A DNA stretch of 64,000 nucleotides from Capnocytophaga sp. oral taxon 863 str. F0517 (GCF_000466425.1 NZ_KE992171.1:176688-240687), one strand, 5' to 3'; positions 51,736 through 61,007 are shown, counted from the stretch's first letter. Program-made: numbers and translations. Notes: generated by a model not told the origin, from the sequence alone.

Positions 51736-52577
51736 TTAGGAATCCACTTTTTCTCAAAATTAGGTTTTCGTTTTTCAAGGAAAGCATCACGCCCTTCCTT
51801 GGCTTCGTCGGTCATATAGGCCAAGCGAGTGGCCTCACCGGCAAAAATCTGTTGGCCTACCATGCCATCGTCGGTAAGGTTCATGGCGTATTTGGCCATT
51901 TTGATAGCGGTAGGGGACTTGCGTAGGATCTCTTGTGCCCACTCATAAGCGGTATATTCTAACTGTTCGTGGGGGATTACAGCATTGACCATCCCCATCT
52001 CGAAGGCCTCTTGGGCGGAGTAGTTACGCCCTAAGAAGAAGATCTCACGTGCCTTTTTCTGTCCGACCATTTTAGCTAAGTAAGCAGAGCCATAGCCGGC
52101 ATCGAAGCTGGCTACATCGGTATCGGTTTGCTTGAAGATGGCATGTTCTCGGCTGGCCAAGGTCATATCGCAGACTACATGGAGGCTATGGCCACCCCCT
52201 ACTGCCCAGCCAGGCACTACTGCAATAACCACCTTGGGCATAAAGCGGATCAGCCGTTGGGCTTCCAATATGTTCAGCCTATGGGCCCCATCGTCACCTA
52301 CATAGCCCTGCTTGCCTCGTACGCGCTGGTCACCCCCACTACAGAATGACCACACCCCATCCTTGGGCGAAGGGCCTTCGGCAGAGATGAGCACGCAACC
52401 GATGGAGGTGTCCTCGGTGGCATCTCTCAGGGCATCAATGAGTTCGGAGGTGGTACGTGGACGAAAAGCATTTCTTACTTCAGGACGGTTGAAGGCAATA
52501 CGAGCCACCCCATTACATTTCTTATAGGTGATATCTTCGTATTGTTTGGCTATTTGCCAAGGAATTTCAGTATTCAT
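51732..52577 (-). CDS. menB: 1,4-dihydroxy-2-naphthoyl-CoA synthase
   Basis: The 281-residue crotonase-fold enzyme closes the second ring in menaquinone synthesis. Signatures seen: EDITYKKCNGVARIAFNRPEVRNAFRP, the oxyanion hole WSFCSGGDQRVRGKQGY, PGWAVGGGHSLHVVCDMTLAS and SFDAGYGSAYLA. It overlaps the S41 protease stop by one base (both minus strand), so the two are translationally coupled. No other men genes are in the window. Confidence 0.97.
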   Translation of the reverse strand: MNTEIPWQIAKQYEDITYKKCNGVARIAFNRPEVRNAFRPRTTSELIDALRDATEDTSIGCVLISAEGPSPKDGVWSFCSGGDQRVRGKQGYVGDDGAHRLNILEAQRLIRFMPKVVIAVVPGWAVGGGHSLHVVCDMTLASREHAIFKQTDTDVASFDAGYGSAYLAKMVGQKKAREIFFLGRNYSAQEAFEMGMVNAVIPHEQLEYTAYEWAQEILRKSPTAIKMAKYAMNLTDDGMVGQQIFAGEATRLAYMTDEAKEGRDAFLEKRKPNFEKKWIPN

Positions 52578-54022
52578 TATTCAGTAGGATTATCTATATA
52601 CATACGATTAAGGGTAGGAGATAGGCTTCGGCAGTGGTCGAACTCGTCCATCGAAAGCCTATAGGCCGCTCTGCGGAAGCGCCCCCTTAGGGAGGCCTCC
52701 TGTTGGGGCATGCTGGTAATCAGTTCCATGGCCTTAGCCAAGAGTGGTTCATTTTCATCGCCCAAGGTACCTAAGTTTTCAGCTTTTTCTACTATATGGA
52801 AATCGGGCACCAAGCCTGATTCGTAAGCTCCGAAGCCACTGGCATTTTCCGAGCGGAGTACAATGGGCTGCATCGCCCACTTACTACCGGGGGTCTTGTC
52901 CTTCAGGGTGACAGAGGCCAAGTTCTTCCCCACGGTCTTATCCCCAATTTGGACTACTTGCAGGTAAGGCTTGAGCCCATTGATGATCAGCTCCGAAGCT
53001 GATGCAGTATGCTTGGAGGTGATTATATATACTTTGGGAAGGTCAAGGCTGTGGATAGGAGTACCTGAGATGTTGTTCTCGAAGTTATAGGCTCGTTTCC
53101 AGTAATTGAGCATCTTGGGGTTGGAGGTCTGTTTGACAAACACCTCATTGGTATTAGTACCCCTGATCATACTGGCCAAGTAGATGGCCGTCTGTACGCT
53201 ACCTCCACTGTTGTAGCGCAAGTCCAATACCAAGTCGCTTACCCCATCGGCCTTGAACTGGGAGAAAACTTCGTTTAGCTCCTTGTCATATTTGCTTACA
53301 AAGGAGTTATACACTAAGTAACCTATCTTCTTCCCATTGCGTTGGAGGGTCTTATGCAGTAAGATAGGATCTTCCTGAAGCGGAAGCTGGGATAAGGTTT
53401 TGCTCAGGGTGGGGACAAGTTGTCCGTTTGCAATTTGGCAGAAACCGAAGGTTAGCGAGGGATTTTGGTTGATGAGCAGTCGCTGATAGTTGGTAGGGCT
53501 AAGTTTCTCTCCATCTACCGATAGGAAGAAATCGCCGCGCTTGACTCCCTGCTTATAGGCATCAGAGTTGGGCAGCACATAGCGTACAAAACCTACAATA
53601 TCACCAGCTCCTGTTCGGGCTAAGGCATAGTCCATACCAGTGGATAGGGAGATGCCTTGGAAGTTATTCTCCAGCTCATCTATATCCCTTACGATAAAGC
53701 TAAAGCGGTCATCGGAGTGTCGCAGGTAGTGGAAGAGGCCTTCGGGCGAGTTGAATTTTCTAAGGAAGTGGACATATTTCTCACTGGTGGCGTTGGTATA
53801 AGTCAGACTACGTTCGAAGCGCGTGTCCGAGAGGTCACCTACTTGTTCTTGCCAAAGGTAATATTGGTTAAGTCCCTTCCAGATAAAGTCCTTTACTCGG
53901 AAGAAAGCATCTTGGGCTTCTGCTTTTTGAGTGGCCTTATCCAGCAGCTCATTTTGTGGCTCTTTGCTGCATGCTCCGAGAAAGACTATCAGTGCTAAGA
54001 GGAAGGAAATTCGTCGTTTCAT
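52577..54022 (-). CDS. S41 family C-terminal processing peptidase lipoprotein
   Basis: The 481-residue lipoprotein (Cys18 in FLGACSK) has a helical N-terminal domain, a PDZ-like region (about 115-190) and an S41 core with YLVYNSFVSKYDKEL and LDLRYNSGGSV. The likely catalytic Ser341 (HTASASELI) and Lys366 (TVGKNLA) show the 25-residue spacing known from Tsp. It should degrade or process envelope proteins in the periplasm. A minus-strand -7 box at 54054-54061 indicates its promoter, and menB is cotranscribed behind it. Confidence 0.9.
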   Translation of the reverse strand: MKRRISFLLALIVFLGACSKEPQNELLDKATQKAEAQDAFFRVKDFIWKGLNQYYLWQEQVGDLSDTRFERSLTYTNATSEKYVHFLRKFNSPEGLFHYLRHSDDRFSFIVRDIDELENNFQGISLSTGMDYALARTGAGDIVGFVRYVLPNSDAYKQGVKRGDFFLSVDGEKLSPTNYQRLLINQNPSLTFGFCQIANGQLVPTLSKTLSQLPLQEDPILLHKTLQRNGKKIGYLVYNSFVSKYDKELNEVFSQFKADGVSDLVLDLRYNSGGSVQTAIYLASMIRGTNTNEVFVKQTSNPKMLNYWKRAYNFENNISGTPIHSLDLPKVYIITSKHTASASELIINGLKPYLQVVQIGDKTVGKNLASVTLKDKTPGSKWAMQPIVLRSENASGFGAYESGLVPDFHIVEKAENLGTLGDENEPLLAKAMELITSMPQQEASLRGRFRRAAYRLSMDEFDHCRSLSPTLNRMYIDNPTE

Positions 54023-54053
54023 AGCGTTATTATTTTTTAGTCATAGTGAGCTG

Positions 54054-54061
54054 CAAAGGTA
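54054..54061 (-). promoter_or_regulatory. -7 box of the S41 peptidase/menB operon
   Basis: TACCTTTG on the minus strand, 32 bp before the start codon; no TTG at ideal spacing. Confidence 0.5.
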
Positions 54062-54124
54062 CGAAATTTTAGTGAAAAAAGAAAATAAAATAAGGTTACA
54101 GACTAAAAAAATAAAGGAGAAAGA

Positions 54125-54155
54125 TTGACATTTACTTATTAAATTCGTATCTTTG
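54125..54155 (+). promoter_or_regulatory. Promoter of the Smr-domain gene
   Basis: TTG at 54125-54127 and TATCTTTG at 54148-54155 with a 20-bp spacer, an ideal match 20 bp before the ATG. Confidence 0.8.
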
Positions 54156-54174
54156 CACATCAAAAAAAAGAATT

Positions 54175-54711
54175 ATGTTTTCAGTAGGGGACAGCGTAGA
54201 AGTGATAGACGAACTTATCTCAGGGGTGGTAACCAAAATCACCCCTAAGGGCGTGTGTATCGAGACTACAGAAGGGATTTTCCTTACTTTCGCCCCCCAA
54301 GAGTTGGTAAAAGTAGACTCATCAGCCCTTATTCCCTATCACAAGATGCTATATGCGGAGCCTAAGGAGGAAAAAAAGCAGAAAAAAGCAGCTCCTATAG
54401 GAAAAAAAACAAAGAAAAGGGGGCAATCCCATATGGAAATAGACTTACATATAGAAAAATTGGTCTCCCATACCCGTGGGATGACCAATTTCGATATGCT
54501 CAATAGGCAATTGGAAGAGGCGGAGCACTGTTTGGAGTATGGAATAGAGAAAGGAGTCTATAGTATCGTCTTCATACATGGTATAGGGGAGGGGGTGCTC
54601 AAGATGGAATTGGGCTCTCTCTTCTCTCGTTACAACCTTAGCTATCAGGATGCCGACTATATGCGTTATGGCATGGGAGCTACCGAAGTGTTTTTACAAG
54701 ATATATTTTAA
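54175..54711 (+). CDS. DUF2027/Smr domain protein
   Basis: The 178-residue protein has an N-terminal SH3-like beta barrel (about 1-55: VGDSVEVIDELISGVVTKI) and a Lys-rich linker (about 68-88). A C-terminal Smr domain follows (about 90-178) with MEIDLHIEKLV and the catalytic-type motif FIHGIGEGVLKME. Bacteroidota DUF2027 proteins share the Smr nuclease fold of MutS2; nuclease activity here is inferred only. It precedes the aminopeptidase gene by 11 bp. Confidence 0.85.
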   Translation: MFSVGDSVEVIDELISGVVTKITPKGVCIETTEGIFLTFAPQELVKVDSSALIPYHKMLYAEPKEEKKQKKAAPIGKKTKKRGQSHMEIDLHIEKLVSHTRGMTNFDMLNRQLEEAEHCLEYGIEKGVYSIVFIHGIGEGVLKMELGSLFSRYNLSYQDADYMRYGMGATEVFLQDIF

Positions 54712-54722
54712 AACCAAAGATA

Positions 54723-56489
54723 ATGACAACAAAAGAAAAACTATCATTGCTACGACAAGAGATGAAAGCCAATGGCTTAGATGCTTTTGTAGTTTTCAAT
54801 GCAGATCCTCACATGAGTGAGTATTTCACCCTTTATTGGGAGGAAAGAAAGTGGATTTCCAGCTTTAATAGCTCCGCAGGCTATATATTCATCACTTGTG
54901 ACAAGGCGGTATTATGGACAGATGGTCGCTACTTGGTACAGGCCAAGCAAGAACTCACCGGTACCGGAGTAGATTTCTTTATAGAAGGTACCCCAGGGGC
55001 ACCTCTTAGCCAACAATGGCTCTTGGACGAACTCCCCCAAGGGGCAAAAGTAGGTTGCAATGGCCTATGTACTCCTCATAATACTTGGAACCTACTTACC
55101 GATACACTCAAGAGAAAGGATATAACCTTAGTCGATAAGCCTTTGATTGAAAAAATATGGAAAGACCGACCCAAGGATGCACGTAAACCGATCTATGTAC
55201 GTCCTGAAAAATATACTGGACGTTCCACTTCGGACAAGCTCGCTACCCTTAGAGGAATCATGGCGGAGAAAGGGGTAACTCACTTCCTTGTAACCGCCCT
55301 TGATGACATTGCTTGGGTAACCAACCTCCGTGGTAATGATGTGGACTTCAACCCTGTTTTCTTAGCCTACCTTTGTATTACTCCTGAAAAAGCAACCCTT
55401 TTTGTAGATACTCCACAGTGCGATGAGGCAGTAAAGACCTACCTCAAAGAACAGCATATCGAGCTAAAAGATTATAAGGATTATTTCCAAGAATTGGCCA
55501 AGCTCCAAGGGGAAACTATCCTCCTTGCTCCTGATGCCAACCAAACGATCTACAATACAGTCGGCCAGCACAATACCCTTCAGATAGCCCCTTCACCGGT
55601 ACAGCTACTCAAGGCGGTAAAGAATGAAACCGAGATAGAAGGCTTCCGCAAGGCCATGGTCAAGGACGGAGTAGCCTTAGTTAATTTCTTCTATTGGCTC
55701 GAGAACAACATTGGCAAGACCCCACTTACCGAACACTCCTTGGGCGATATTATGGATAAGTTCCGTGCCGAACAAGGATTCTTGGCCAATAGTTTTGGTA
55801 AGATCATAGGCTACGAAGGCAATGGTGCCATTGTGCATTACCACGCGGCTACCAATCCAGAGGTGCCCATGCATGCCATGGGAACGGTACTGATAGACTC
55901 CGGTGCTCACTATATAGAAGGTACAACCGATATTACCCGTGTGATTCCTCTTGGGGATTTCTCGGAAGACTTCAAGCGGGATTATACCCTTGTGATGAAG
56001 GCGATGATTACCCTAAGTACCACTATCTTCCCTGCGGGTACCCGTGGTGTACAGCTTGATGCTATTACCCGTGCAATCCTTTGGAAAAACGGACGTGACT
56101 ACGGTCATGGGACAGGCCATGGAGTAGGAAGCTACCTATGCGTACACGAAGGGCCACAGAGCATCCGTAAGGAGATGAGAGATGTGCCCATGCTCGAGCA
56201 TATGGTCTGCTCCAACGAGCCAGGAATCTACTGCGAAGGTCGTTATGGTATTCGTATAGAAAACCTCGTAGCGGTACAGAAACACAGCTCCAATGAGTTC
56301 GGTGATTTCTACCACTTGGAGACCCTTACCCTTTGCCCCTTGGATACCCGTGCGGTTATCGTGGAGATGCTCACCGAGGAAGAACGCCAATGGCTCAATA
56401 ACTACAACCAATGGGTAGAGAAAACCCTTAGCCCCTTGGTAGGAGAGGAGCAACAGGCTTGGCTTAAGGAAAGATGTAAGGCTATATAA
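54723..56489 (+). CDS. Xaa-Pro aminopeptidase (M24B)
   Basis: The 588-residue cytoplasmic metallopeptidase removes an N-terminal residue before proline. It has two creatinase-like N-terminal domains (about 1-155 and 156-310) and a pita-bread catalytic domain. Metal ligands are seen in LIDSGAHYIEGTTDITR (two Asp), GHGTGHGVGSYLCVHEGP (His), CSNEPGIY (Glu) and GIRIENLV (Glu). The length matches the long PepP2 class. It may complement the S9 peptidases at 35-39 kb in use of proline-rich peptides. Confidence 0.95.
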   Translation: MTTKEKLSLLRQEMKANGLDAFVVFNADPHMSEYFTLYWEERKWISSFNSSAGYIFITCDKAVLWTDGRYLVQAKQELTGTGVDFFIEGTPGAPLSQQWLLDELPQGAKVGCNGLCTPHNTWNLLTDTLKRKDITLVDKPLIEKIWKDRPKDARKPIYVRPEKYTGRSTSDKLATLRGIMAEKGVTHFLVTALDDIAWVTNLRGNDVDFNPVFLAYLCITPEKATLFVDTPQCDEAVKTYLKEQHIELKDYKDYFQELAKLQGETILLAPDANQTIYNTVGQHNTLQIAPSPVQLLKAVKNETEIEGFRKAMVKDGVALVNFFYWLENNIGKTPLTEHSLGDIMDKFRAEQGFLANSFGKIIGYEGNGAIVHYHAATNPEVPMHAMGTVLIDSGAHYIEGTTDITRVIPLGDFSEDFKRDYTLVMKAMITLSTTIFPAGTRGVQLDAITRAILWKNGRDYGHGTGHGVGSYLCVHEGPQSIRKEMRDVPMLEHMVCSNEPGIYCEGRYGIRIENLVAVQKHSSNEFGDFYHLETLTLCPLDTRAVIVEMLTEEERQWLNNYNQWVEKTLSPLVGEEQQAWLKERCKAI

Positions 56490-56498
56490 GCCAGCGGA

Positions 56499-57104
56499 TT
56501 AGGAAGAAGAAACCAACTCCACCAAGGCATGTGGCTGAATGACAAACCGCTTGCCGGTGGAGACTTCCAGGCACTCATAACGCTTGATTTTCTTAGCCCC
56601 TTTTTGAAATATCCGTCCGTCATCGGTGCGGAAAAGACTACTGGTGGGGAGCTCGAATACATAGTATTTGGTACGCTCCTCATTGTCATATTGTCGCATA
56701 GCCAGCGTTAGGTGTACATCGGTATCACTACTGGCGGAAGGGTTCTGAAAGTGAATGATAAGATAAGAGAGCAGTTCAGCGGGGAAGATCTCTGGCCGCA
56801 AAAAAGGCTTCATCAGGGCTTGGTAGGTGGTTTTCCATTCATTGCCGTGAGGCTTTATCTGCTTGCCATATTTTTCGATAGCTACCAAGTGGGCGATTTC
56901 ATGGATGAGGGTCATCAGAAAGCGGTACTTGTTCAGGCTGGCATTAACGGTAATTTTATGCTGACCATTGGGCAAGCGCTGGTAATCCCCATGCCTACTC
57001 TGTCGCTCTTGGACGATCTTCAGGTAGATGCCTAAGTTCTTAATCAGCTCAAAACAAGGTACTACCGACTCAGAGGGTAAGTATTTGTATAAAATTTCTT
57101 CCAT
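56499..57104 (-). CDS. SprT-like zinc metalloprotease domain protein
   Basis: The 201-residue protein has the SprT-like motif HEIAH (His68, Glu69, His72) with the third ligand His86 in KPHGNEW. There is a C-terminal beta-rich tail but no four-Cys zinc ribbon. SprT/Spartan proteins cut DNA-protein crosslinks in eukaryotes; the bacterial role is less clear. A promoter lies at 57113-57141. It is divergent from the WYL regulator. Confidence 0.85.
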   Translation of the reverse strand: MEEILYKYLPSESVVPCFELIKNLGIYLKIVQERQSRHGDYQRLPNGQHKITVNASLNKYRFLMTLIHEIAHLVAIEKYGKQIKPHGNEWKTTYQALMKPFLRPEIFPAELLSYLIIHFQNPSASSDTDVHLTLAMRQYDNEERTKYYVFELPTSSLFRTDDGRIFQKGAKKIKRYECLEVSTGKRFVIQPHALVELVSSS

Positions 57105-57112
57105 AATGAGTG

Positions 57113-57141
57113 CAAAAATAAGAAAAAAAATAGTAATACAA
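57113..57141 (-). promoter_or_regulatory. Promoter of the SprT-like gene
   Basis: Minus strand TATTTTTG at 57113-57120 and TTG at 57139-57141, spacer 18 bp. Confidence 0.65.
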
Positions 57142-57149
57142 GTAAAACA

Positions 57150-58079
57150 ATGGAGAAAATCATAAGAGAATTTGCCCTATTGCGATATATTCGCAATTGT
57201 AACCGAAAGGGAGAATTTCCTAAATTCCAAGAAATAGCTAAAGAAATGTCCCCATATGTCAAGGAAAGAGAAGATAATAAGGAACGTAAATATCGCTATG
57301 ATAAGCAGTTATTTCGCCGAGATAGGGAAGCACTTGAGGAAAAGGGTTGTAAGATAGAGCGCAATAAGGAAAACGGCTATTCCTTTAATGAAGAGGGGAG
57401 TGAGCTTATAGATAACTTTTTGACCGCTTATATACTGCTGACTGCTCAGAATAAAAAAAGTCTGCTTCCTTCATATGCCATCCCAGAGTCTCGAAAGAAT
57501 ACCGGATCAGAACATCTATCTGACTGTATACGTGCCATAGAGACCAGCCATGAGTTACAACTTACCTACTATGACTATCGTGATGAGCAAACCAAGATCT
57601 ATACCGTGCAGCCCTACCGGCTTAAGCATAAGGATTATAAATGGTATCTCTTAGCAGTAGATGTAGCCCACCCTGAAATACCTTTTAAGTCCTTTGCCTT
57701 GGAGCGTATCAGAAGTATAGAGGAGGGGGAGTTCTTTTCTCCTAACAAGCAATTAGATTTTGTAACCCCCTATCGTGATGCTTTTGGCATGTTCACCGAT
57801 GAACAGGCTGAGCGGCTTGTCTTGGAGTTTGACCATCGTGATGGCAACTACCTGATGGCCTCGCCCATACACCTCTCTCAGAGGGTAGTGAGCAAAACCA
57901 ATACACGAATTACCTTTGAGCTCTATATCAGACCCACCCTTGACCTTATCATGGAACTGATGAAGCGCAGTTGGTCGCTGACCATCATAGAACCTCAGCA
58001 CCTAAGAGAGAAGTTTCTTAATTACTGGGGAGAGGCGATAAAGAGGAATAAAAAAGTGAAGAGTATTAAGACACAATAA
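57150..58079 (+). CDS. WYL domain-containing transcriptional regulator
   Basis: The 309-residue protein has an N-terminal winged-helix region (about 1-70, with FALLRYIRNCNRKGEFPKFQEIAKEM). A WYL domain (about 125-205) follows with YTVQPYRLKHKDYKWYLLAVDV, then a C-terminal extension with LEFDHRDGNYLMASPIHLSQ. WYL regulators respond to nucleic-acid-type ligands and are common beside phage-defence genes. Here it faces the SprT-like gene and is followed by a terminator and then the two unusual minus-strand genes. Confidence 0.9.
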   Translation: MEKIIREFALLRYIRNCNRKGEFPKFQEIAKEMSPYVKEREDNKERKYRYDKQLFRRDREALEEKGCKIERNKENGYSFNEEGSELIDNFLTAYILLTAQNKKSLLPSYAIPESRKNTGSEHLSDCIRAIETSHELQLTYYDYRDEQTKIYTVQPYRLKHKDYKWYLLAVDVAHPEIPFKSFALERIRSIEEGEFFSPNKQLDFVTPYRDAFGMFTDEQAERLVLEFDHRDGNYLMASPIHLSQRVVSKTNTRITFELYIRPTLDLIMELMKRSWSLTIIEPQHLREKFLNYWGEAIKRNKKVKSIKTQ

Positions 58080-58081
58080 AT

Positions 58082-58113
58082 TACGCCTCTACTGTGGAGA
58101 CAATAGAGGCGTA
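58082..58113. terminator. Terminator between the WYL regulator and the convergent unknown gene
   Basis: A 10-bp stem TACGCCTCTA / TAGAGGCGTA (58082-58091 and 58104-58113) with a 12-base loop, followed by TAAATTT. Confidence 0.8.
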
Positions 58114-58140
58114 TAAATTTACAAATGAAAAAAGATTGAA

Positions 58141-59469
58141 TTAAACTTTATTACGTTTGTAGTTATTATGGGTATTTTGCATTAGTTGCAATTCCATTTT
58201 ACCTATAATATACTCAAATTCTCTTTTAAGTTCTGTTTTGTCAATACTATTTCTAAATTCCACATCATCAGAAAGAATAGTTCCTTTTTTTGCTAATTTT
58301 TTATTATTGCGTTTCTTTATTTTCTCATTTAAAGCCTTAGTTATTTTTACTAATTGACCAAAATCTTCTCCTTTCAATTCTCTAAGAATAGAATCCATAG
58401 ATTTTTTATGATCAATGTCTATTTCCGAGATTTCATTAACTTCAAAAGGAACATAGGTGTCATTTTTTGAGTCTTTAGAAAAAATAGTTTCTTCATTAAT
58501 AAATACATGACCATCCTCTGATATACTTAACTTTTTTAGGTTTTTAATAATATCGTGGCGATCTTTATCATAGAAGAATTGAATGTTATCAATCTGTTTA
58601 TTAATGATGTCTTTAAAGTATTTTTTATCTCCTATTTTATTAAAGTACTGTCCGATAAACCGAATAGGGAAGTAGAAATCACTTTTTTGATTAAATCGAT
58701 TTTGGCTTGTTAATCTATTAAAGAATTTTTCACGTATTTCCTCAGATGTATAACTATCTTTGGGAATAAATAAAAGTTCTTCAATCTTGTACTCTTCAGA
58801 TATTTCTGTTTCATCTTCAATATCAGGGTCGCTTATAGTGTCAAAGTCATCATAAATAGCCTGCTCTATGAAATCAAGATATTTTCTGAATCCAGAGGTA
58901 TATTGAGTAATAGATGATAGATCTTTAAAAGTGGATAATAGATATTTAGCCCCTTCCTCTTTCAAATAGTGTAATAGTTGAATATTATGCAATCTATAGA
59001 TATCCTCAACAATAGAATATAGTTCAATCCCTAATAATTTATAGATATTTTTAACATAATTGACATAATCATTAACTTTGCTGATGTTTTTATCTAAATA
59101 TGAAATATATTCTTTTTCTTTAAAGATTTTTATATCAGTTAGTTTTGTTTCCTTCTGTTCTATTTCGTAATAATTTAAGAAACTAAAATATAGCTTTATC
59201 GCTGATTTATAGGTATGGGTTCCAGTATAAAGATTTCCATTAATAGGGATAGCATGTAGAGGCTTTAAACCGCTATCCTTATCATCAGTTGTATAGGTAA
59301 ATAGTTTAATGATTTCTTCAGTTTTTCCTTTTTTAAAGTAATCATAAAGATTATATACATCATTTACCTTTTTACAATTGGTAATACGGCTATCAATAGT
59401 ATTGTCCTTATAAAGGCAAACTTTCTTTAACCATTCTTTGAACTCTCGTTCTTTTTCTAGAGTATTCAT
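58141..59469 (-). CDS. AT-rich unknown protein with HNH-like C-terminal motif
   Basis: The 442-residue protein is rich in Lys, Ile, Asn, Tyr and Asp, and its DNA is far more AT-rich than its neighbours (14 of 60 GC at 58201-58260, 11 of 60 at 59041-59100). No signal or membrane segment is seen. Residues about 1-105 look helical, with SAIKLYFSFLNYYE recalling N-terminal helical domains of some restriction-type proteins. Residues about 250-395 contain RLTSQNRF, then GHVFINEE (320-327), EIDIDHKK (349-356) and QLVKITKALNEKIKKRN (372-388). The DxDH followed by a late Asn resembles an HNH nuclease, but the zinc cysteines are missing. The AT-rich composition suggests horizontal acquisition. Function is unknown. 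Confidence 0.55.
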   Translation of the reverse strand: MNTLEKEREFKEWLKKVCLYKDNTIDSRITNCKKVNDVYNLYDYFKKGKTEEIIKLFTYTTDDKDSGLKPLHAIPINGNLYTGTHTYKSAIKLYFSFLNYYEIEQKETKLTDIKIFKEKEYISYLDKNISKVNDYVNYVKNIYKLLGIELYSIVEDIYRLHNIQLLHYLKEEGAKYLLSTFKDLSSITQYTSGFRKYLDFIEQAIYDDFDTISDPDIEDETEISEEYKIEELLFIPKDSYTSEEIREKFFNRLTSQNRFNQKSDFYFPIRFIGQYFNKIGDKKYFKDIINKQIDNIQFFYDKDRHDIIKNLKKLSISEDGHVFINEETIFSKDSKNDTYVPFEVNEISEIDIDHKKSMDSILRELKGEDFGQLVKITKALNEKIKKRNNKKLAKKGTILSDDVEFRNSIDKTELKREFEYIIGKMELQLMQNTHNNYKRNKV

Positions 59470-59496
59470 AAGCTATAATTTTAAATTATCAGATTA

Positions 59497-59512
59497 CAAA
59501 ATTACAAAATTA
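59497..59512 (-). promoter_or_regulatory. Two adjacent candidate -7 boxes upstream of the AT-rich unknown gene
   Basis: On the minus strand TAATTTTG occurs twice in tandem (59497-59504 and 59505-59512), both matching TAnnTTTG, 28-36 bp before the start at 59469. No TTG is found at the expected distance. Confidence 0.45.
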
Positions 59513-59536
59513 TTTTCATATATAAAAATAATTTTT

Positions 59537-59568
<32 letters not shown>

Positions 59569-59627
59569 TCAGTTACTTAGATGACTAAAAACTTAAAAAT
59601 CATCTATCTTTATTTTTAACATTTTTT

Positions 59628-60983
59628 TCAATTCTTCTCTCTAGTTTCTTTTTCACTCACCAATTGGAACTCTACTTTTGATAGGATATCCTCTATCTCT
59701 GAGAGGAGGGCGATGGGGACTGTTTGTGGGGCAATCTTTTTGTAGGATTCACCTCTTTGCAGTGCTTCTGTGACAAGGTGTAGCTGTGGATAGGTAGCCT
59801 CGTCTAAGTGGTCTAAGGGAATAATCGTCTTTGGTATGGCATATAGACAAAGCTCATTGAAGGACTGGGCGAAGAGGGGTATCAAACTACCTTCTTGAGT
59901 AGGGGTATAGGCGGCTTTCTCATTGATTAACACTTGCCCACTTTCAGGATCAAAGCGTAGCTCCTTTAGCTCGATAAGTTTCTTGGGATGGTCTGCTATA
60001 AAATAGGTGATGTTCTCACATAAGCGCTTTATCATTTCCATAAAGAGTTTCTGATAGGTATGATTAATGAGGGCATATACAGCCTTCAAACGCAATTTTA
60101 TAGTACCCTCCTGATTATCAAGGTGATGGTTGAGCAGGTGTAAGGAAAGGTGGCTCTGTACCTGCTGGAAGTTCATGGGTTCAATAGGGGCTTTTGTGCT
60201 CATGGAGATTTCATCCCTTTTTCTTAAGAGTTCGTCTATGTATTCTGACAAAGATAACTCCTTTTCGTGGAAGAAGGGCAGCGCTTCGGTAAAGGAAGGC
60301 AGTTGTATAAGGGAGCGCTCATGGTGTATATGGTGCTCGTCATCGAACCATAGGAAACTATAGAAGAGGGTGTTATATTCCATAACTTCCTTTACTGTCA
60401 TGGTTTCTTTGTCCAAACATTCGCTAGTACCTATTAGGTGAATACCTTGTACTTCACTCCCTTCCAAGACATTGAATAGCTCCTTGTGCTTGTGATAGGT
60501 AGTATAGGCATCGCTAACGAAAACGACCCAATGAGTATCAAAGATGTTTTCAGCCTTGCGTCTTTTATATTCTTCAACCACTAAGGGAAGCACTATCTCG
60601 GCTTGAGTGGCTTTAGTAAACATAAAGGAGGCGATACGTGAGCGTAACTCAGTATGTTCGTTAGTGTCCTCTATCCAAGCGATTTTTACCTTCATTCTGT
60701 TGTCAAAATTCAGTAATGAATGTAGGAAGAGTTGTTGTAGCTTGTATCGATAAGAAGGTATATCACTCTCAATAGCAATATGCTTAGAGGTTGCCAAGTC
60801 TATAGAATACAAGTCATGGTTATCTAAGCCCAAGACAATAGGGAGTTCCTGCTTATTGATAATTTCTTTTCCTTCTAAATCATCTACTTCTTGGAGGATC
60901 TGATTTATTTCCGAGAGTAGGTCTATGGCAGTAGGTCGTGAATTGTTCCGCTTGTGTGCTCTCATGGTAGGGTGTTTTTTCAT
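59628..60983 (-). CDS. FtsK/HerA-like protein without Walker A, unknown function
   Basis: The 451-residue protein has no signal peptide. Residues about 46-115 (LPIVLGLDNHDLYSIDLATSKHI, then HSLLNF and VKIAWIEDTNE) follow the order of the FtsK motor (LPxxLGK...DLAKMPHLLVAG...SLL...LKFVLxDPK). Where FtsK has the GATGxGKS Walker A loop, this protein has IESDIPSYRY, so ATP hydrolysis is unlikely. Residues about 151-230 (HWVVFVSDAY, QGIHLIGTSE, RSLIQLPS) parallel the Walker B and later FtsK strands. Residues about 335-410 contain SGQVLINEKA, IIPLDHLD and QLHLVTEAL, like the C-terminus of the gene at 58141. DNA composition is normal for the window. These assignments are by eye. Confidence 0.5.
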   Translation of the reverse strand: MKKHPTMRAHKRNNSRPTAIDLLSEINQILQEVDDLEGKEIINKQELPIVLGLDNHDLYSIDLATSKHIAIESDIPSYRYKLQQLFLHSLLNFDNRMKVKIAWIEDTNEHTELRSRIASFMFTKATQAEIVLPLVVEEYKRRKAENIFDTHWVVFVSDAYTTYHKHKELFNVLEGSEVQGIHLIGTSECLDKETMTVKEVMEYNTLFYSFLWFDDEHHIHHERSLIQLPSFTEALPFFHEKELSLSEYIDELLRKRDEISMSTKAPIEPMNFQQVQSHLSLHLLNHHLDNQEGTIKLRLKAVYALINHTYQKLFMEMIKRLCENITYFIADHPKKLIELKELRFDPESGQVLINEKAAYTPTQEGSLIPLFAQSFNELCLYAIPKTIIPLDHLDEATYPQLHLVTEALQRGESYKKIAPQTVPIALLSEIEDILSKVEFQLVSEKETREKN

Positions 60984-61007
60984 GTTGTATGGTTTTGTTT
61001 AATGGTG

